Positions 36,105 to 43,864 of a stretch of 64,000 bases of DNA are shown one piece after another. Position 1 is the first letter of the stretch. Every line of letters starts with the position of its first letter. The position numbers and the translations under genes are program-made. The notes under the pieces were generated by a model. It was not told the origin of the DNA. It searched no databases and saw only the letters and a program-made list of their open reading frames with translations. This DNA is from Minicystis rosea (lineage in GTDB: Bacteria; Myxococcota_A; Polyangia; Polyangiales; Polyangiaceae), in assembly GCA_001931535.1 (NCBI GenBank), contig CP016211.1:14523501-14587500 (forward strand), read 5' to 3'.

Positions 36105-36863
36105 TTCGCGCGGCGACATCGACCAACCTGCGTGCAGCATGAAGACGACGCGGGCCGTTCCCTGTCTTGGCAAGCGCCGGACAGCGCATGCGGATGGCCC
36201 GCGCGCATCACGCGGCTTGATGGCCGCTTCACACCCTTCCCGAGGATGCGCGCAGGTTCACGGCGCGGTGGGAGCGCCCGCTGTCCATGGGCTCTCTTCG
36301 ATGGAATCGCTGATGGCTCGAGCGGTCGACGGACGAGCGCTCGGGCCGCGCCGCGCATGGTGTCGGGACGCGGCACCCGATGGGATCAGCGCTGGGTCGA
36401 GGAACGTGCGGGTGCGTGTGCATCGCCGATCACGAGGCCTGCGGCGTCCGTCATCGAGCTCCCACGCGCGACGCTCACCCGCGCTCCATCAGGAGCACCT
36501 CACCGATTCGAGCGACGGGAGGGCAATCGCATGGCGATCGGCTCGATCGCGAGCCCGTCGCCACGCGCGCCGACGAACGAACGGAGCGACCTCGACGCTG
36601 CACGTGGCGCGGTGGTCGAACGCGGGGAGGGGCAGGCGGATCGTGGCGCGCGAGGACGGTGGCGCCGAAGACCTGCTCGCGAGGCGCCGAGGACGGCGGC
36701 GTCGTACGTCTGGGAGGCGACGAGCCGAGCACGACCACACGGTCCGCGTGGTCGGATGATGCGGGCTTCTGCCGGCATCGGTCCGGGAATCTCGCCGACA
36801 CGGGTCGGTGAGCCTACGAGCGAGGCCCAAGGCGACGAGGCCCTGCGCCGCGATGAGGACAGA
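36105..36863. other. Non-coding or degenerate region
   Basis: Roughly 760 bp between the PPVY lipoprotein and tRNA-Pro. Several overlapping open frames exist on both strands, but they are Arg/Pro/Ser-rich, typical of shadow frames in GC-rich DNA, and one runs through the tRNA. I see no recognisable domain; a decayed gene is possible. Confidence 0.45.
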
Positions 36864-36901
36864 CAAAAACCGAAAGGCCCGGAGGACTTCTCCTCCAGGC
36901 C
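36864..36901 (-). terminator. Rho-independent terminator of tRNA-Pro
   Basis: Read on the minus strand, GGCCTGGAGGA and TCCTCCGGGCC form an 11-bp stem (one T-G pair) with loop GAAG, followed by TTTCGGTTTTTG. It starts 3 bp after the tRNA 3' end. Confidence 0.85.
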
Positions 36902-36903
36902 AG

Positions 36904-36978
36904 TCGGGGCGGGGCGATTCGAACGCCCGACCCCTTGACCCCCAGTCAAGTGCGCTAACCAGGCTGCGCTACGCCCCG
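36904..36978 (-). tRNA. tRNA-Pro (anticodon GGG)
   Basis: A complete 75-nt cloverleaf: acceptor CGGGGCG pairs with CGCCCCG plus discriminator A; D arm contains GGTTAGCGC; the anticodon stem CTTGA/TCAAG holds loop CTGGGGG, giving anticodon GGG that reads CCC (and CCU by wobble); T arm GGGCG-TTCGAAT-CGCCC. The 3' CCA is not encoded. A clear terminator follows. Confidence 0.97.
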
Positions 36979-37051
36979 AGCCACCTTCTTCCGGTGCGTC
37001 CCGGCGTCAGGCGGAGGCGGACCTTAGTCGATACATTTCCAAATGCAAGCA

Positions 37052-38107
37052 TCAGAATGATGGGTCGGTGAGAGCGCGTGCAATTGCGTCGACCTCACCG
37101 GCCACGACGCGGATGCCGGCGTCGTCCTGGGCCCACGCGGAGACGTCGCCGGCGTCGCAGGCGATCACCGGGACGCCGAGGGCGCGCGCTTCGCGAATCA
37201 CCGTGGGCGCAGCCTCCACCGCGGACGGGTGCAGGAGCACATCGGCGGCCGCGATCCATGCGACGGCCTCCCGCCGCGGCAGGGCGCCTGCGAAGGTGAC
37301 GCGGGCGCCGAGCTTCTCCGCCTGGCGCACGAGGGCTTCGCGCTCGGGGCCGTCACCCACCACCACGAGGCGGACGCTGGGGCCGGCAGCGTGCGCGGCC
37401 TCGATGGCCAGGTCGACGCGCTTGGAAGGGATCAAACGGCAGACCGCGACCGCGAGGCGCTCGCCGTCGGCGAGCTGGAGCGCGGCTCGGAGGGAGGCGG
37501 CGTGCTCGGTGACGTCGGGCACGTCGATGGGCGGCGCCTCGACGTGGGCTCTCCGCGCGAGCTGGGCCGCGAGCTCGGGCCGAAGGGAGCCGGCGAGCGC
37601 GTCGCGCAGGGCCGCGGCCGCGAAGGTGATGGTGCCCTCGCGCGCGAGGACGGCGGCGAGGATGCGCTCGCGCACGTCACGCGGCGCTTGCAGGAGGAGG
37701 CGCACGTCGGCGCCGTGGGCGTGGACCTCGAGCGGTGCGCGGGTCGCGCTCACCGCGAGGGGAAAGGCGCAGGGCACGATCCAATGCGCGACGACCCGAT
37801 CGACGCGGCCGATCGCCGACAGCCGCGCCAGCGTGCCGGCCGCGAACACGCCGGAAGCGAGGATGCGCCATGGCGCCTCCCGCACGCGCGCGATCGCGCC
37901 GGGCCACGTGAAGAGGGAGCCCCCGCCGGCGTGATGAATGCGCAGCGGGCCGTCGATCACGGGCTTTTCGAGCGGTGATCCGCCGGGCGTGACGACGTGG
38001 ACCTCGTGCCCTTCGGCCGCCAAGGCGAGCGCGGAAGAGCGGACGAAGTGTCCGGCCGGATCCTCCGCGGACCGCGGGAACGAGGTGGTGAGGACAGCGA
38101 TGCGCAT
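37052..38107 (-). CDS. Family 4-type glycosyltransferase
   Basis: A 351-residue GT-B glycosyltransferase. It starts MRIAVLTTSFPRSAEDPAGHFV with the HVVTPGG segment (acceptor domain), includes VEVHAHGADVRL-like LEVHAHGADVRL in the middle, and ends with the donor-binding half: VCRLIPSKRVDLAIEA, VVVGDGPEREAL, AAADVLLHPSAVEAAPTVIREA, where the final E-x7-E motif contacts the nucleotide sugar. Likely transfers a sugar to an envelope polysaccharide or glycolipid; substrate unknown and no polysaccharide cluster is adjacent. Confidence 0.88.
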   Translation of the reverse strand: MRIAVLTTSFPRSAEDPAGHFVRSSALALAAEGHEVHVVTPGGSPLEKPVIDGPLRIHHAGGGSLFTWPGAIARVREAPWRILASGVFAAGTLARLSAIGRVDRVVAHWIVPCAFPLAVSATRAPLEVHAHGADVRLLLQAPRDVRERILAAVLAREGTITFAAAALRDALAGSLRPELAAQLARRAHVEAPPIDVPDVTEHAASLRAALQLADGERLAVAVCRLIPSKRVDLAIEAAHAAGPSVRLVVVGDGPEREALVRQAEKLGARVTFAGALPRREAVAWIAAADVLLHPSAVEAAPTVIREARALGVPVIACDAGDVSAWAQDDAGIRVVAGEVDAIARALTDPSF

Positions 38108-38233
38108 GGCAGCCGTTGCTCTTCGGAGGGGCGCTTCGATCGTCCTGCGGTCGATCGCGGCCGCGCTTCACGAAGCGCCGGGCAGCCGGACCAGAACGAT
38201 GCCAGAACGATGAAAGACGACGAAACGCGAAAA

Positions 38234-38262
38234 CCCCCTCCCCACGTGGGTGGGAGAGGGGG
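38234..38262 (-). terminator. Rho-independent terminator of rpsU
   Basis: On the minus strand CCCCCTCTCCCAC and GTGGGGAGGGGG pair around CCAC with one mismatch, followed by TTTTCGCGTTT. It lies about 30 bp after the rpsU stop. Confidence 0.8.
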
Positions 38263-38290
38263 CGCTCGTACGGCTCGGGTCTTTGGAGAC

Positions 38291-38515
38291 CTAGGCCACC
38301 ATGTCCATCTTCGACCGCTTACGCCGACGGCGCGCAGCTTCGGAAGCCTTCTTGCGGCGCTTGACCGAGGGCTTCATGTAGTGGCGGCGACGCTTGAGCT
38401 CGCGAAGGATACCCTCGGCGGCCATCTTCCGCTTGAGGTGCTTGATGGCGCGCTCGATTCCCTTGTCGCCCACGGCGACCTCGAGCGGCTTGCATTGAAT
38501 CGCGTCGGTCGGCAT
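38291..38515 (-). CDS. rpsU: Small ribosomal subunit protein S21
   Basis: A 74-residue S21 (bS21) of the 30S subunit, needed for base pairing of initiation regions with the 16S rRNA tail. Conserved parts: KPLEVAVGDKGIERAIKHLK, then LRELKRRRHYMKPSVKRRKK and a strongly basic tail ending KRSKMDMVA. The ATG at 38515 has GAGGAGAGG upstream (minus strand). It is a monocistronic unit with its own terminator and is divergent from the fur gene. Confidence 0.96.
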   Translation of the reverse strand: MPTDAIQCKPLEVAVGDKGIERAIKHLKRKMAAEGILRELKRRRHYMKPSVKRRKKASEAARRRRKRSKMDMVA

Positions 38516-38732
38516 CGAAAAGCTTCCTCTCCTCAGTCTTCTCCGGCGAAGCGGGGCGCGCACTATGGCAGACCCCATTCCGACTCGCAAGACAGACCTC
38601 GCCTCGGACGGGCGATCAGCGTTGGGCGCGTACGGGGCGACGGTGCTCCGCCAGCGCGGCGTCCTCCCTAGACGATTTCTTGATGGTCCGCCATAGCCCA
38701 TGACGACCGTCCAGTCTGTCAGCACTTGCAAT

Positions 38733-38747
38733 TGAGAAAGTTTCTAA
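38733..38747. promoter_or_regulatory. Fur/PerR-box-like 7-1-7 operator before fur
   Basis: TGAGAAA-G-TTTCTAA is an inverted repeat of two 7-bp arms (6 of 7 pairs match) around one base, the geometry of Fur-family boxes. It lies in a short AT-rich patch 16 bp before the fur start codon. Likely site for autoregulation; inferred. Confidence 0.55.
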
Positions 38748-38763
38748 GTAACAACGTCCGCCG

Positions 38764-39393
38764 ATGAGGCCGACCCCGGGTGCCCGTCACGTGGACGAGA
38801 TGCTCGCCTCGCTGCGCGCGTCCGGGCTCAAGGTCACGCCGCAGCGCCTCGCGATCGTGCGGGAGCTCTCGGCCGACGAGACGCATCCGACCGCGCAGGA
38901 GCTGTTCGAGCGCCTCCGGGCCACGCAGCCGACGATGAGCTTCGCGACCGTGTACAACACGCTCGACGCGCTCGCGAACGCGGGGCTCTGCGCGGCGCTC
39001 TCGCTCTCGCCGGGCCCGGCGCGCTTCGATCCCAACATGCGCCCGCATCACCACGCGGTGTGCGATCGCTGTGGGCTCGTGCGGGATGTTTGTCATGAAG
39101 GGGCCGCAAGCGGCGCTTGTCACGATGGGGCCGCGGGCGGCCCCAAACCCCAGGCCGCTTTTCACGATGGGGCCGCGAGCGGCCCCAAACCCCAGGCCCC
39201 TGCGGGGCCTTGTACGGAAGACGCAGGCGGGGCCGGCTTTCAGGGGCTTTCGGGGCCGCATGCGGATCTGGCGGGCTTCGAGATCCGCAGCGTCGAGCGG
39301 ATCTACCGGGGGCTCTGCGCGGCATGCGCATCGCGTGCAGCGGAGGGGACGCCGGGCCGCACGAAGACGGCGCTGCGCCCTCCGCGCCCATGA
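38764..39393 (+). CDS. Fur/PerR-family regulator with large repeat-encoded insertion
   Basis: A 209-residue metalloregulator. The winged-helix half is normal (GLKVTPQRLAIVRELS, HPTAQELFERLR, MSFATVYNTLDALANAGL). The dimerisation half has the regulatory HHHAVCDRCG and the later CAAC; together CDRC and CAAC form the usual structural zinc site. Family members have about 40 residues between these pairs; here there are about 85, because a repeat block (CHEGAASGAC, HDGAAGGPKP, HDGAASGPKP) is inserted. It is followed by rubrerythrin, so a PerR-like peroxide response is the best guess. ATG at 38764. Confidence 0.88.
   Translation: MRPTPGARHVDEMLASLRASGLKVTPQRLAIVRELSADETHPTAQELFERLRATQPTMSFATVYNTLDALANAGLCAALSLSPGPARFDPNMRPHHHAVCDRCGLVRDVCHEGAASGACHDGAAGGPKPQAAFHDGAASGPKPQAPAGPCTEDAGGAGFQGLSGPHADLAGFEIRSVERIYRGLCAACASRAAEGTPGRTKTALRPPRP
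39094..39210. repeat. Palindromic repeat copies inside the fur-family gene
   Basis: One degenerate copy (from 39094) and two good copies (from 39121 and 39163) of the repeat seen in imuB. Both good copies carry GGGGCCGC(G)-(G/A)-GCGGCCCC followed by AAACCCCAGGCC; the last adds the second hairpin AGGCCCC (39194-39200) and GGGGCCT (39204-39210). All are read in the same frame as HDGAA(G/S)GPKPQA. Confidence 0.82.
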
Positions 39394-39468
39394 AGATGTG
39401 AGGGTGATGCGGGTCTCGTGACGCGCACCGCCCTTCGATAGTTGCTGCACAACCACGAGGAGAACCAG

Positions 39469-39897
39469 ATGGCCACGAAGCAGCTCGCAGGAACCAAGAC
39501 GCACACGAACCTCAAGGATGCCTTCGCGGGCGAGTCGCAGGCGAATCGCCGTTACCTCTACTTCGCAAAGGTCGCGGACGTGGAAGGCCGCCCCGACGTG
39601 GCGGGCCTCTTCAAGGACACGGCCGACGGTGAGACCGGGCACGCGCACGGGCACCTCGACTACCTGAAGTCGGCGGGCGATCCGGCGACGGGTCTGCCCA
39701 TCGGCAACACCGAGAAGAACCTCAAGAGCGCCGTCGCCGGCGAGACGCACGAGTACGAGACGATGTACCCGGGCATGGCGAAGGAGGCCCGCGAGGAGGG
39801 CTTCGACGACATCGCCGAGTGGTTCGAGACGCTCGCCAAGGCGGAGAAGTCGCACGCCGGCCGCTTCGCCAAGGCGCTCGAAACGCTCGACTTCTGA
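39469..39897 (+). CDS. Rubrerythrin (erythrin-type, no rubredoxin domain)
   Basis: A 142-residue di-iron protein that reduces hydrogen peroxide. The four-helix ferritin-like core is clear: FAGESQANRRYLYFAK, DTADGETGHAHGHLDYL, AVAGETHEYETMYPGMA and LAKAEKSHAGRFAKAL, with E-x-x-H pairs forming the iron site. The C-terminal rubredoxin Fe(Cys)4 domain is missing, so an outside electron donor is needed; the adjacent Fe-S protein is a candidate. ATG at 39469 has ACGAGGAGAA upstream. Downstream of the Fur-family gene on the same strand. Confidence 0.92.
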   Translation: MATKQLAGTKTHTNLKDAFAGESQANRRYLYFAKVADVEGRPDVAGLFKDTADGETGHAHGHLDYLKSAGDPATGLPIGNTEKNLKSAVAGETHEYETMYPGMAKEAREEGFDDIAEWFETLAKAEKSHAGRFAKALETLDF

Positions 39898-39920
39898 TCG
39901 TTCGACGCTGAAGTGGTGTG

Positions 39921-39937
39921 GGCCGGCGACGCCGGCC
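39921..39937. terminator. Short GC hairpin after rubrerythrin
   Basis: GGCCGGCG and CGCCGGCC pair around one base, 24 bp after the rubrerythrin stop. Without a T-run it may attenuate or stabilise rather than end transcription. Confidence 0.4.
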
Positions 39938-40028
39938 TGCACCGTGTCCGGCCGCGCTCGCCCTCCGATCGATGTCGGAGCGGCGGGCGCGGAGCCGGAT
40001 GACATCCTCGTCCCACAAGGAGATCTCC

Positions 40029-41369
40029 GTGAGCGTGATTCCCCGCACCCCCGCGCGGCCGCCGGCCACGAGCCCCAACGATCCGCGCTACTACGAGGAG
40101 CGCGATCTCGAGGCCGAGCTCAGGCGCGCGTTCCAGGTCTGCCACGAGTGCCGCATGTGCGTGAACTACTGCGGCTCGTTCCCCGAGATGTTCAAGCGCA
40201 TCGATCGCGACATCGACGGCGGGGTGGCCGAGGGCGCGGAGAAGCTCGTCGACGCTGATTTCAAGGCGGTCTCCGACGAGTGTTGGCAGTGCAAGCTCTG
40301 CTACATCAAGTGTCCTTACACGGCGGACGAGCAAGCCAAGGAGCTGCTCGACTTCCCCCGGTTGATGGCGCGCGAGCGCGCGTACCGCGCGCGGCGCGAG
40401 GGCATCCCGCTCGTGGATCGCATCCTCGGTGAGCCGCAGCTCGTGGGGGCGGCGGGCTCGGGCCCGGCCGCGCCGATGGCGAATTTGATCAACGCGAACC
40501 GCCTCGTGCGCAAGGTGCAGGAGAAGGTGACCGGCATCTCCGCCGAGTTCCCCCTGCCGCCGCTCGCGAGCGAAACGTTCTCGCGCTGGCTCGGCAAGCA
40601 CGCGCCCGGGCCGCTCGCGGGCGAAGCGGGCGAGGTCGTGCTCTTCGCCACCTGCTACGGCGAGTTCAACACGCCCGAGGTGGTGCGCGCCGCGACGCTC
40701 GTGCTCGAGCACAACGGTTATCGCGTGCGTTACCCGGGCGCGGGCGCCGACAAGGACAGCGGGGCGCTGACCTGCTGCGGCCTGCCCAACATCGACGGCG
40801 GCGACGTGGCGGCCGCGACCGCGAAGATCCAGCACAACGTGGCGCTGCTGCTGCCGCACGTGCGCGCGGGCCGGAAGATCGTGGTCCCGGCGTCCTCGTG
40901 CGGGCTCATGATGAAGAAGGAGTGGCCCGAGTACGTGGAAGGCCCCGAGGTGAAGGAGGTCGCGGCGGCGACGCTCGACATGATGGAGTTCCTCGTGGTG
41001 CTCGGGAAAGAGAAGAAGCTCAAGCGCGAGTTCAAGACGGGGCTCGGCAAGGTCGCCTATCACGCGGCCTGTCATCTGCGCGCGCAGAAGATCGGCTTCC
41101 CCGGCATGCGCGTGCTCAACGTCATTCCCGACACCGAGGTGCGCATGATCGAAGAGTGCTCCGCGGTCGACGGCACGTGGGGGATGAAGGCCGCTCACTA
41201 CGACACGGGCCGCAAGTACGCCGCGAAGATGGTGCGCGGCATCGATTCGGAAGAGGCGGACACGGTGGTGACCGACTGCTCGCTGTCCGCGCTCCGCATC
41301 GGCAAGGAGAACGGGGTCCGACCCATGCACCCGATCGAAGCCGTGGCGCGGGCGTACGGGCTCATCTAA
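40029..41369 (+). CDS. GlpC/HdrD-like iron-sulfur oxidoreductase
   Basis: A 446-residue protein with two [4Fe-4S] ferredoxin motifs (CHECRMCVNYC and CWQCKLCYIKC) near the N-terminus and two CCG-type cysteine-rich domains (TCCGLPNIDGGD; HAACHLRAQ with later cysteines) in the C-terminal half. This is the layout of GlpC and heterodisulfide-reductase HdrD-like proteins that pass electrons from a quinone or flavoprotein pool. GTG at 40029 is chosen for the AAGGAG at 40017-40022. With rubrerythrin upstream and a DUF3501 gene downstream, it forms a conserved gene trio, probably the electron supply for rubrerythrin (inference). Confidence 0.88.
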   Translation: MSVIPRTPARPPATSPNDPRYYEERDLEAELRRAFQVCHECRMCVNYCGSFPEMFKRIDRDIDGGVAEGAEKLVDADFKAVSDECWQCKLCYIKCPYTADEQAKELLDFPRLMARERAYRARREGIPLVDRILGEPQLVGAAGSGPAAPMANLINANRLVRKVQEKVTGISAEFPLPPLASETFSRWLGKHAPGPLAGEAGEVVLFATCYGEFNTPEVVRAATLVLEHNGYRVRYPGAGADKDSGALTCCGLPNIDGGDVAAATAKIQHNVALLLPHVRAGRKIVVPASSCGLMMKKEWPEYVEGPEVKEVAAATLDMMEFLVVLGKEKKLKREFKTGLGKVAYHAACHLRAQKIGFPGMRVLNVIPDTEVRMIEECSAVDGTWGMKAAHYDTGRKYAAKMVRGIDSEEADTVVTDCSLSALRIGKENGVRPMHPIEAVARAYGLI

Positions 41370-41379
41370 GGAGGTTCTC

Positions 41380-41958
41380 ATGCAGCTCATCCAGCGGAAC
41401 GAGATCCTGCCGATCGGTGAGTACGAGGCCATCCGCCCGCGCTTCCGCGCGCGGGTGATCGAAGAGAAGAAGCTGCGCCGGGTGAAGATCGGCGAGCACC
41501 TCTCGGCGGTCTTCGAGAACCGCGACACCGTGCTCCTCCAGATCCAGGAGATGCTGCGCACCGAGCGGATCACGAGCGAATCGGCGATCCTGCACGAGAT
41601 CGAGACGTACAACGATCTCGTGCCCGGCGACGGCGAGCTGAGCCTCACCATGTTCGTCGAGATCGGTGACAAGCCGCTCCGCGATCGGCTGCTCGTCGAG
41701 CTCGCGGGTCTCGAGGATTCGGTGTCGATCGAGATCGACGGCGAGCGCTTCCCCGTGACCGGGCCGAAGCCGGATGGGTTCATGGAAGGCCGCACGACTG
41801 CGGTGCACTACCTGAAGGCGAAGCTGTCCGCGGAAGCGACGGCGAAGCTCAGGGCGCGGCAGGGCAAGGTCGCGCTCGTGATCGCGCATCCCCGCTACGA
41901 GGCGCGCGCCGAGCTCGGCGCGACCACGCTCGCGAGCCTCCGCGAAGATCTCGGTTAG
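41380..41958 (+). CDS. DUF3501 family protein
   Basis: A 192-residue protein of the DUF3501 family, recognised from its diagnostic run EYEAIRPRFRARVIEEKK, RRVKIGEHLSAVFENRDT and QIQEMLRTERI. No catalytic residues are known. In many proteobacteria and relatives this gene accompanies rubrerythrin and the GlpC-like Fe-S protein, as here, so a part in the same redox system is likely. AGGAGG lies just before ATG 41380, 10 bp after the upstream stop. Confidence 0.88.
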   Translation: MQLIQRNEILPIGEYEAIRPRFRARVIEEKKLRRVKIGEHLSAVFENRDTVLLQIQEMLRTERITSESAILHEIETYNDLVPGDGELSLTMFVEIGDKPLRDRLLVELAGLEDSVSIEIDGERFPVTGPKPDGFMEGRTTAVHYLKAKLSAEATAKLRARQGKVALVIAHPRYEARAELGATTLASLREDLG

Positions 41959-41962
41959 CGCG

Positions 41963-42385
41963 ATGGTCGTCTTCGAGCGGCCCATCAAGTTCGAGGACGT
42001 GGACGCCGCGGGGATCGTGTTCTTCGCGCGCTTCGCCAACTACGCGCACGAGGCGATGGAGCATTTCTTCGCGCCGCTCGCGGGCGGGTACGCGGGGCTC
42101 ATCATGGATCGGCGCATCGGCTTCCCCGCCGTGGATTTGAAGATGTCGTTCAAGTCCCCGGCGCGCTACGGCGACACGCTGCGCATCGAGACGCGCGTCG
42201 GCCGCGTGGGCAACCGCAGCGCCGTCTTCCGCTACCGCATGCTGAACGTCGGGACGGGCAAGGTCTCGGCGGAGATCGAGCACACCGTCGTCATCAGCGA
42301 TCTCCGCAGCATCTCCTCGTGCGACATGCCGCCCGACGTGCGGGCGCGCCTCCTCGAGCACCTCGACGAGACACCGGCCACGTGA
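41963..42385 (+). CDS. Acyl-CoA thioesterase (YbgC/FadM hotdog family)
   Basis: A 140-residue 4-hydroxybenzoyl-CoA thioesterase-like hotdog protein. The active-site motif is FEDVDAAGIVFFARFANYAHEAME, split here as FEDVDAAGIVFF and ARFANYAHEAME, with Asp as catalytic acid; the core helix and strands (DLKMSFKSPARYGDTLRI) follow. Hydrolyses short or medium acyl-CoA in YbgC relatives; the substrate here is unknown. It starts 4 bp after the DUF3501 stop and its own stop overlaps the next start (GTGA). Confidence 0.88.
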   Translation: MVVFERPIKFEDVDAAGIVFFARFANYAHEAMEHFFAPLAGGYAGLIMDRRIGFPAVDLKMSFKSPARYGDTLRIETRVGRVGNRSAVFRYRMLNVGTGKVSAEIEHTVVISDLRSISSCDMPPDVRARLLEHLDETPAT

Positions 42386-43095
42386 GCACGCGGCGGCGCG
42401 TCGAGGTGACGCTCGTCCGCGATCGGGCGCACTACGACGAGGTCGTGATGGGCGCCGTGGCGCGCGCCCGCGTGAGCGTGTGGATCTCGACGGCCAACGT
42501 GAAGGGCGTGCGCGTCGAGGCGCTCAAGGAGATGATGGGGGCGCGTCCCGCGAGCCGCGGCTTGCCCGGCACACAGGCCCGCGGGCGTCGTACGTTCGTT
42601 TCCATCCTCGCGATGTTCGCCGATCTCGCGGCCCGCGGCGTGGAGCTGCGGCTCTTGCACGCGGGCGTGCCGTCGCGCGCGTTCCGCGAGGATCTGCGCA
42701 AGCAGAAGCGACTCACGACGGGCGGGCTCGCGATGCGTCGGTGCCCGCGCGTGCACCTCAAGATGATCGCCGTCGACGGCGCGCTGCTCTACTTGGGATC
42801 GGCGAACTTCACGGGGGCCGGGCTCGGTGCGAAGGGCGATCGCCGCCGCAATTTCGAGGCGGGCGTGCTCACCGACGACGACGTGCTGCTCGACGAGATG
42901 CAGGCGACCTTCGACGGGATCTGGTCCGGCAAGGAGTGCCCGCGCTGCGCCTTGCGGGCGCAATGTCCGGCGCCGATCGACGGGCTGCTCGCGGCGGGCC
43001 CGACGGCGCGAGGCCCGGCGCGAACCGTTTCTTCTGAATCTCCGGGACCTTCCCCGTTGCGGCCCCGCGCGCGATCGCGCAAGAGCGGCGCATGA
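42382..43095 (+). CDS. Single-HKD phospholipase-D-like protein
   Basis: A 237-residue PLD superfamily protein with one catalytic motif: HLKMIAVDGALLYLGSANF (H-x-K-x4-D-x6-GSxN). Single-motif members such as Nuc act as dimers and are often nucleases. A later cysteine cluster ECPRCALRAQC suggests a metal site not found in standard PLD. The N-terminus YDEVVMGAVARARVSVWIST fits the family. GTG at 42382 overlaps the thioesterase stop, and its stop overlaps the rpiA start (ATGA), so it is translated within this operon. Confidence 0.82.
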   Translation: MSTRRRVEVTLVRDRAHYDEVVMGAVARARVSVWISTANVKGVRVEALKEMMGARPASRGLPGTQARGRRTFVSILAMFADLAARGVELRLLHAGVPSRAFREDLRKQKRLTTGGLAMRRCPRVHLKMIAVDGALLYLGSANFTGAGLGAKGDRRRNFEAGVLTDDDVLLDEMQATFDGIWSGKECPRCALRAQCPAPIDGLLAAGPTARGPARTVSSESPGPSPLRPRARSRKSGA

Positions 43096-43790
43096 GCGCA
43101 CAGAATCCCGGCTCCGATCCGGAGCTCCTCGGTCGCGTCGCCCGCGCGGCCCTCACGCATGTCGCCGACGGTATGATCCTCGGTCTCGGCACCGGCCGCG
43201 CGGCCGAGGCGTTCATCACGGCCCTCGGTGAGCGCGTGCGCGCCGGCCTGCGCATCTCGGGCGTGCCCACGTCGAACCGCTCGGACGAGCTCGCCCGCCG
43301 CCTCAACATCGAAGTGCGATCGCTCGAAGAGGTGACGCGCATCGACGTCGCCTTCGACGGCGCCGATGAAGTGACGGCCGATCTCGCGCTCACCAAGGGT
43401 CTCGGCGGCGCGCTCCTCCGCGAGCGCGTGGTCGCCTCCGAAGCCGATCGCTTCATCGTGCTCGTGACCCCGGAGAAGATCGTCGACAAGCTCGGCACCC
43501 GCTCGCCGATCCCCGTCGAGGTCGTGCCCTTCGCCGGCCCCTCGGTGATGCGTCGCTTGCAGCAGCTCGGCGGCACGCCCGTGGTTCGATCGAAGCCCGA
43601 CGGCTTCACGTACTTCACCGACAACGGGAACTGGATCGTCGACACCAAGTTCGCGCCCATCGACGATCCCGCGAAGCTCGCCGCTGACATCTACGCCATC
43701 CCGGGCGTGGTCGATCACGGCATCTTCTTGAAGATGGCGAACCTCGTGCTCGTCGCCGATCCCGGCAGCGTGCGCGAGATGCGGGCCTAG
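43092..43790 (+). CDS. rpiA: Ribose-5-phosphate isomerase A
   Basis: Interconverts ribose 5-phosphate and ribulose 5-phosphate in the pentose phosphate pathway. The 232-residue product has the standard motifs GLGTGRAAEAF (phosphate loop), GVPTSNRSDELA, DVAFDGADEVT with active-site Asp residues, TKGLGGALLRERVVA, and a C-terminal GVVDHGIFL. The phosphate loop reads GLGTGRAAE instead of the common GTGSTA. Its ATG overlaps the PLD-like stop. A very strong hairpin follows before the convergent kinase gene. Confidence 0.95.
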   Translation: MSAQNPGSDPELLGRVARAALTHVADGMILGLGTGRAAEAFITALGERVRAGLRISGVPTSNRSDELARRLNIEVRSLEEVTRIDVAFDGADEVTADLALTKGLGGALLRERVVASEADRFIVLVTPEKIVDKLGTRSPIPVEVVPFAGPSVMRRLQQLGGTPVVRSKPDGFTYFTDNGNWIVDTKFAPIDDPAKLAADIYAIPGVVDHGIFLKMANLVLVADPGSVREMRA

Positions 43791-43807
43791 CCTTCCTCCG
43801 TTGCAGA

Positions 43808-43847
43808 GCGCTCGCGACGTCGCCCGATGTGGGCTCGTCGCGAGCGC
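43808..43847. terminator. Long bidirectional hairpin between rpiA and the kinase gene
   Basis: GCGCTCGCGACG (43808-43819) pairs perfectly with CGTCGCGAGCGC (43836-43847); inside, GCCC and GGGC pair again. It sits between two convergent genes, 17 bp past each stop. Confidence 0.7.
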
Positions 43848-43864
43848 GCGATCTCGCGCGACGG

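Noticed and set aside
36132..36938. 268-codon plus-strand open frame
   Set aside because: It runs through the tRNA-Pro gene and its terminator and shows no recognisable protein pattern.
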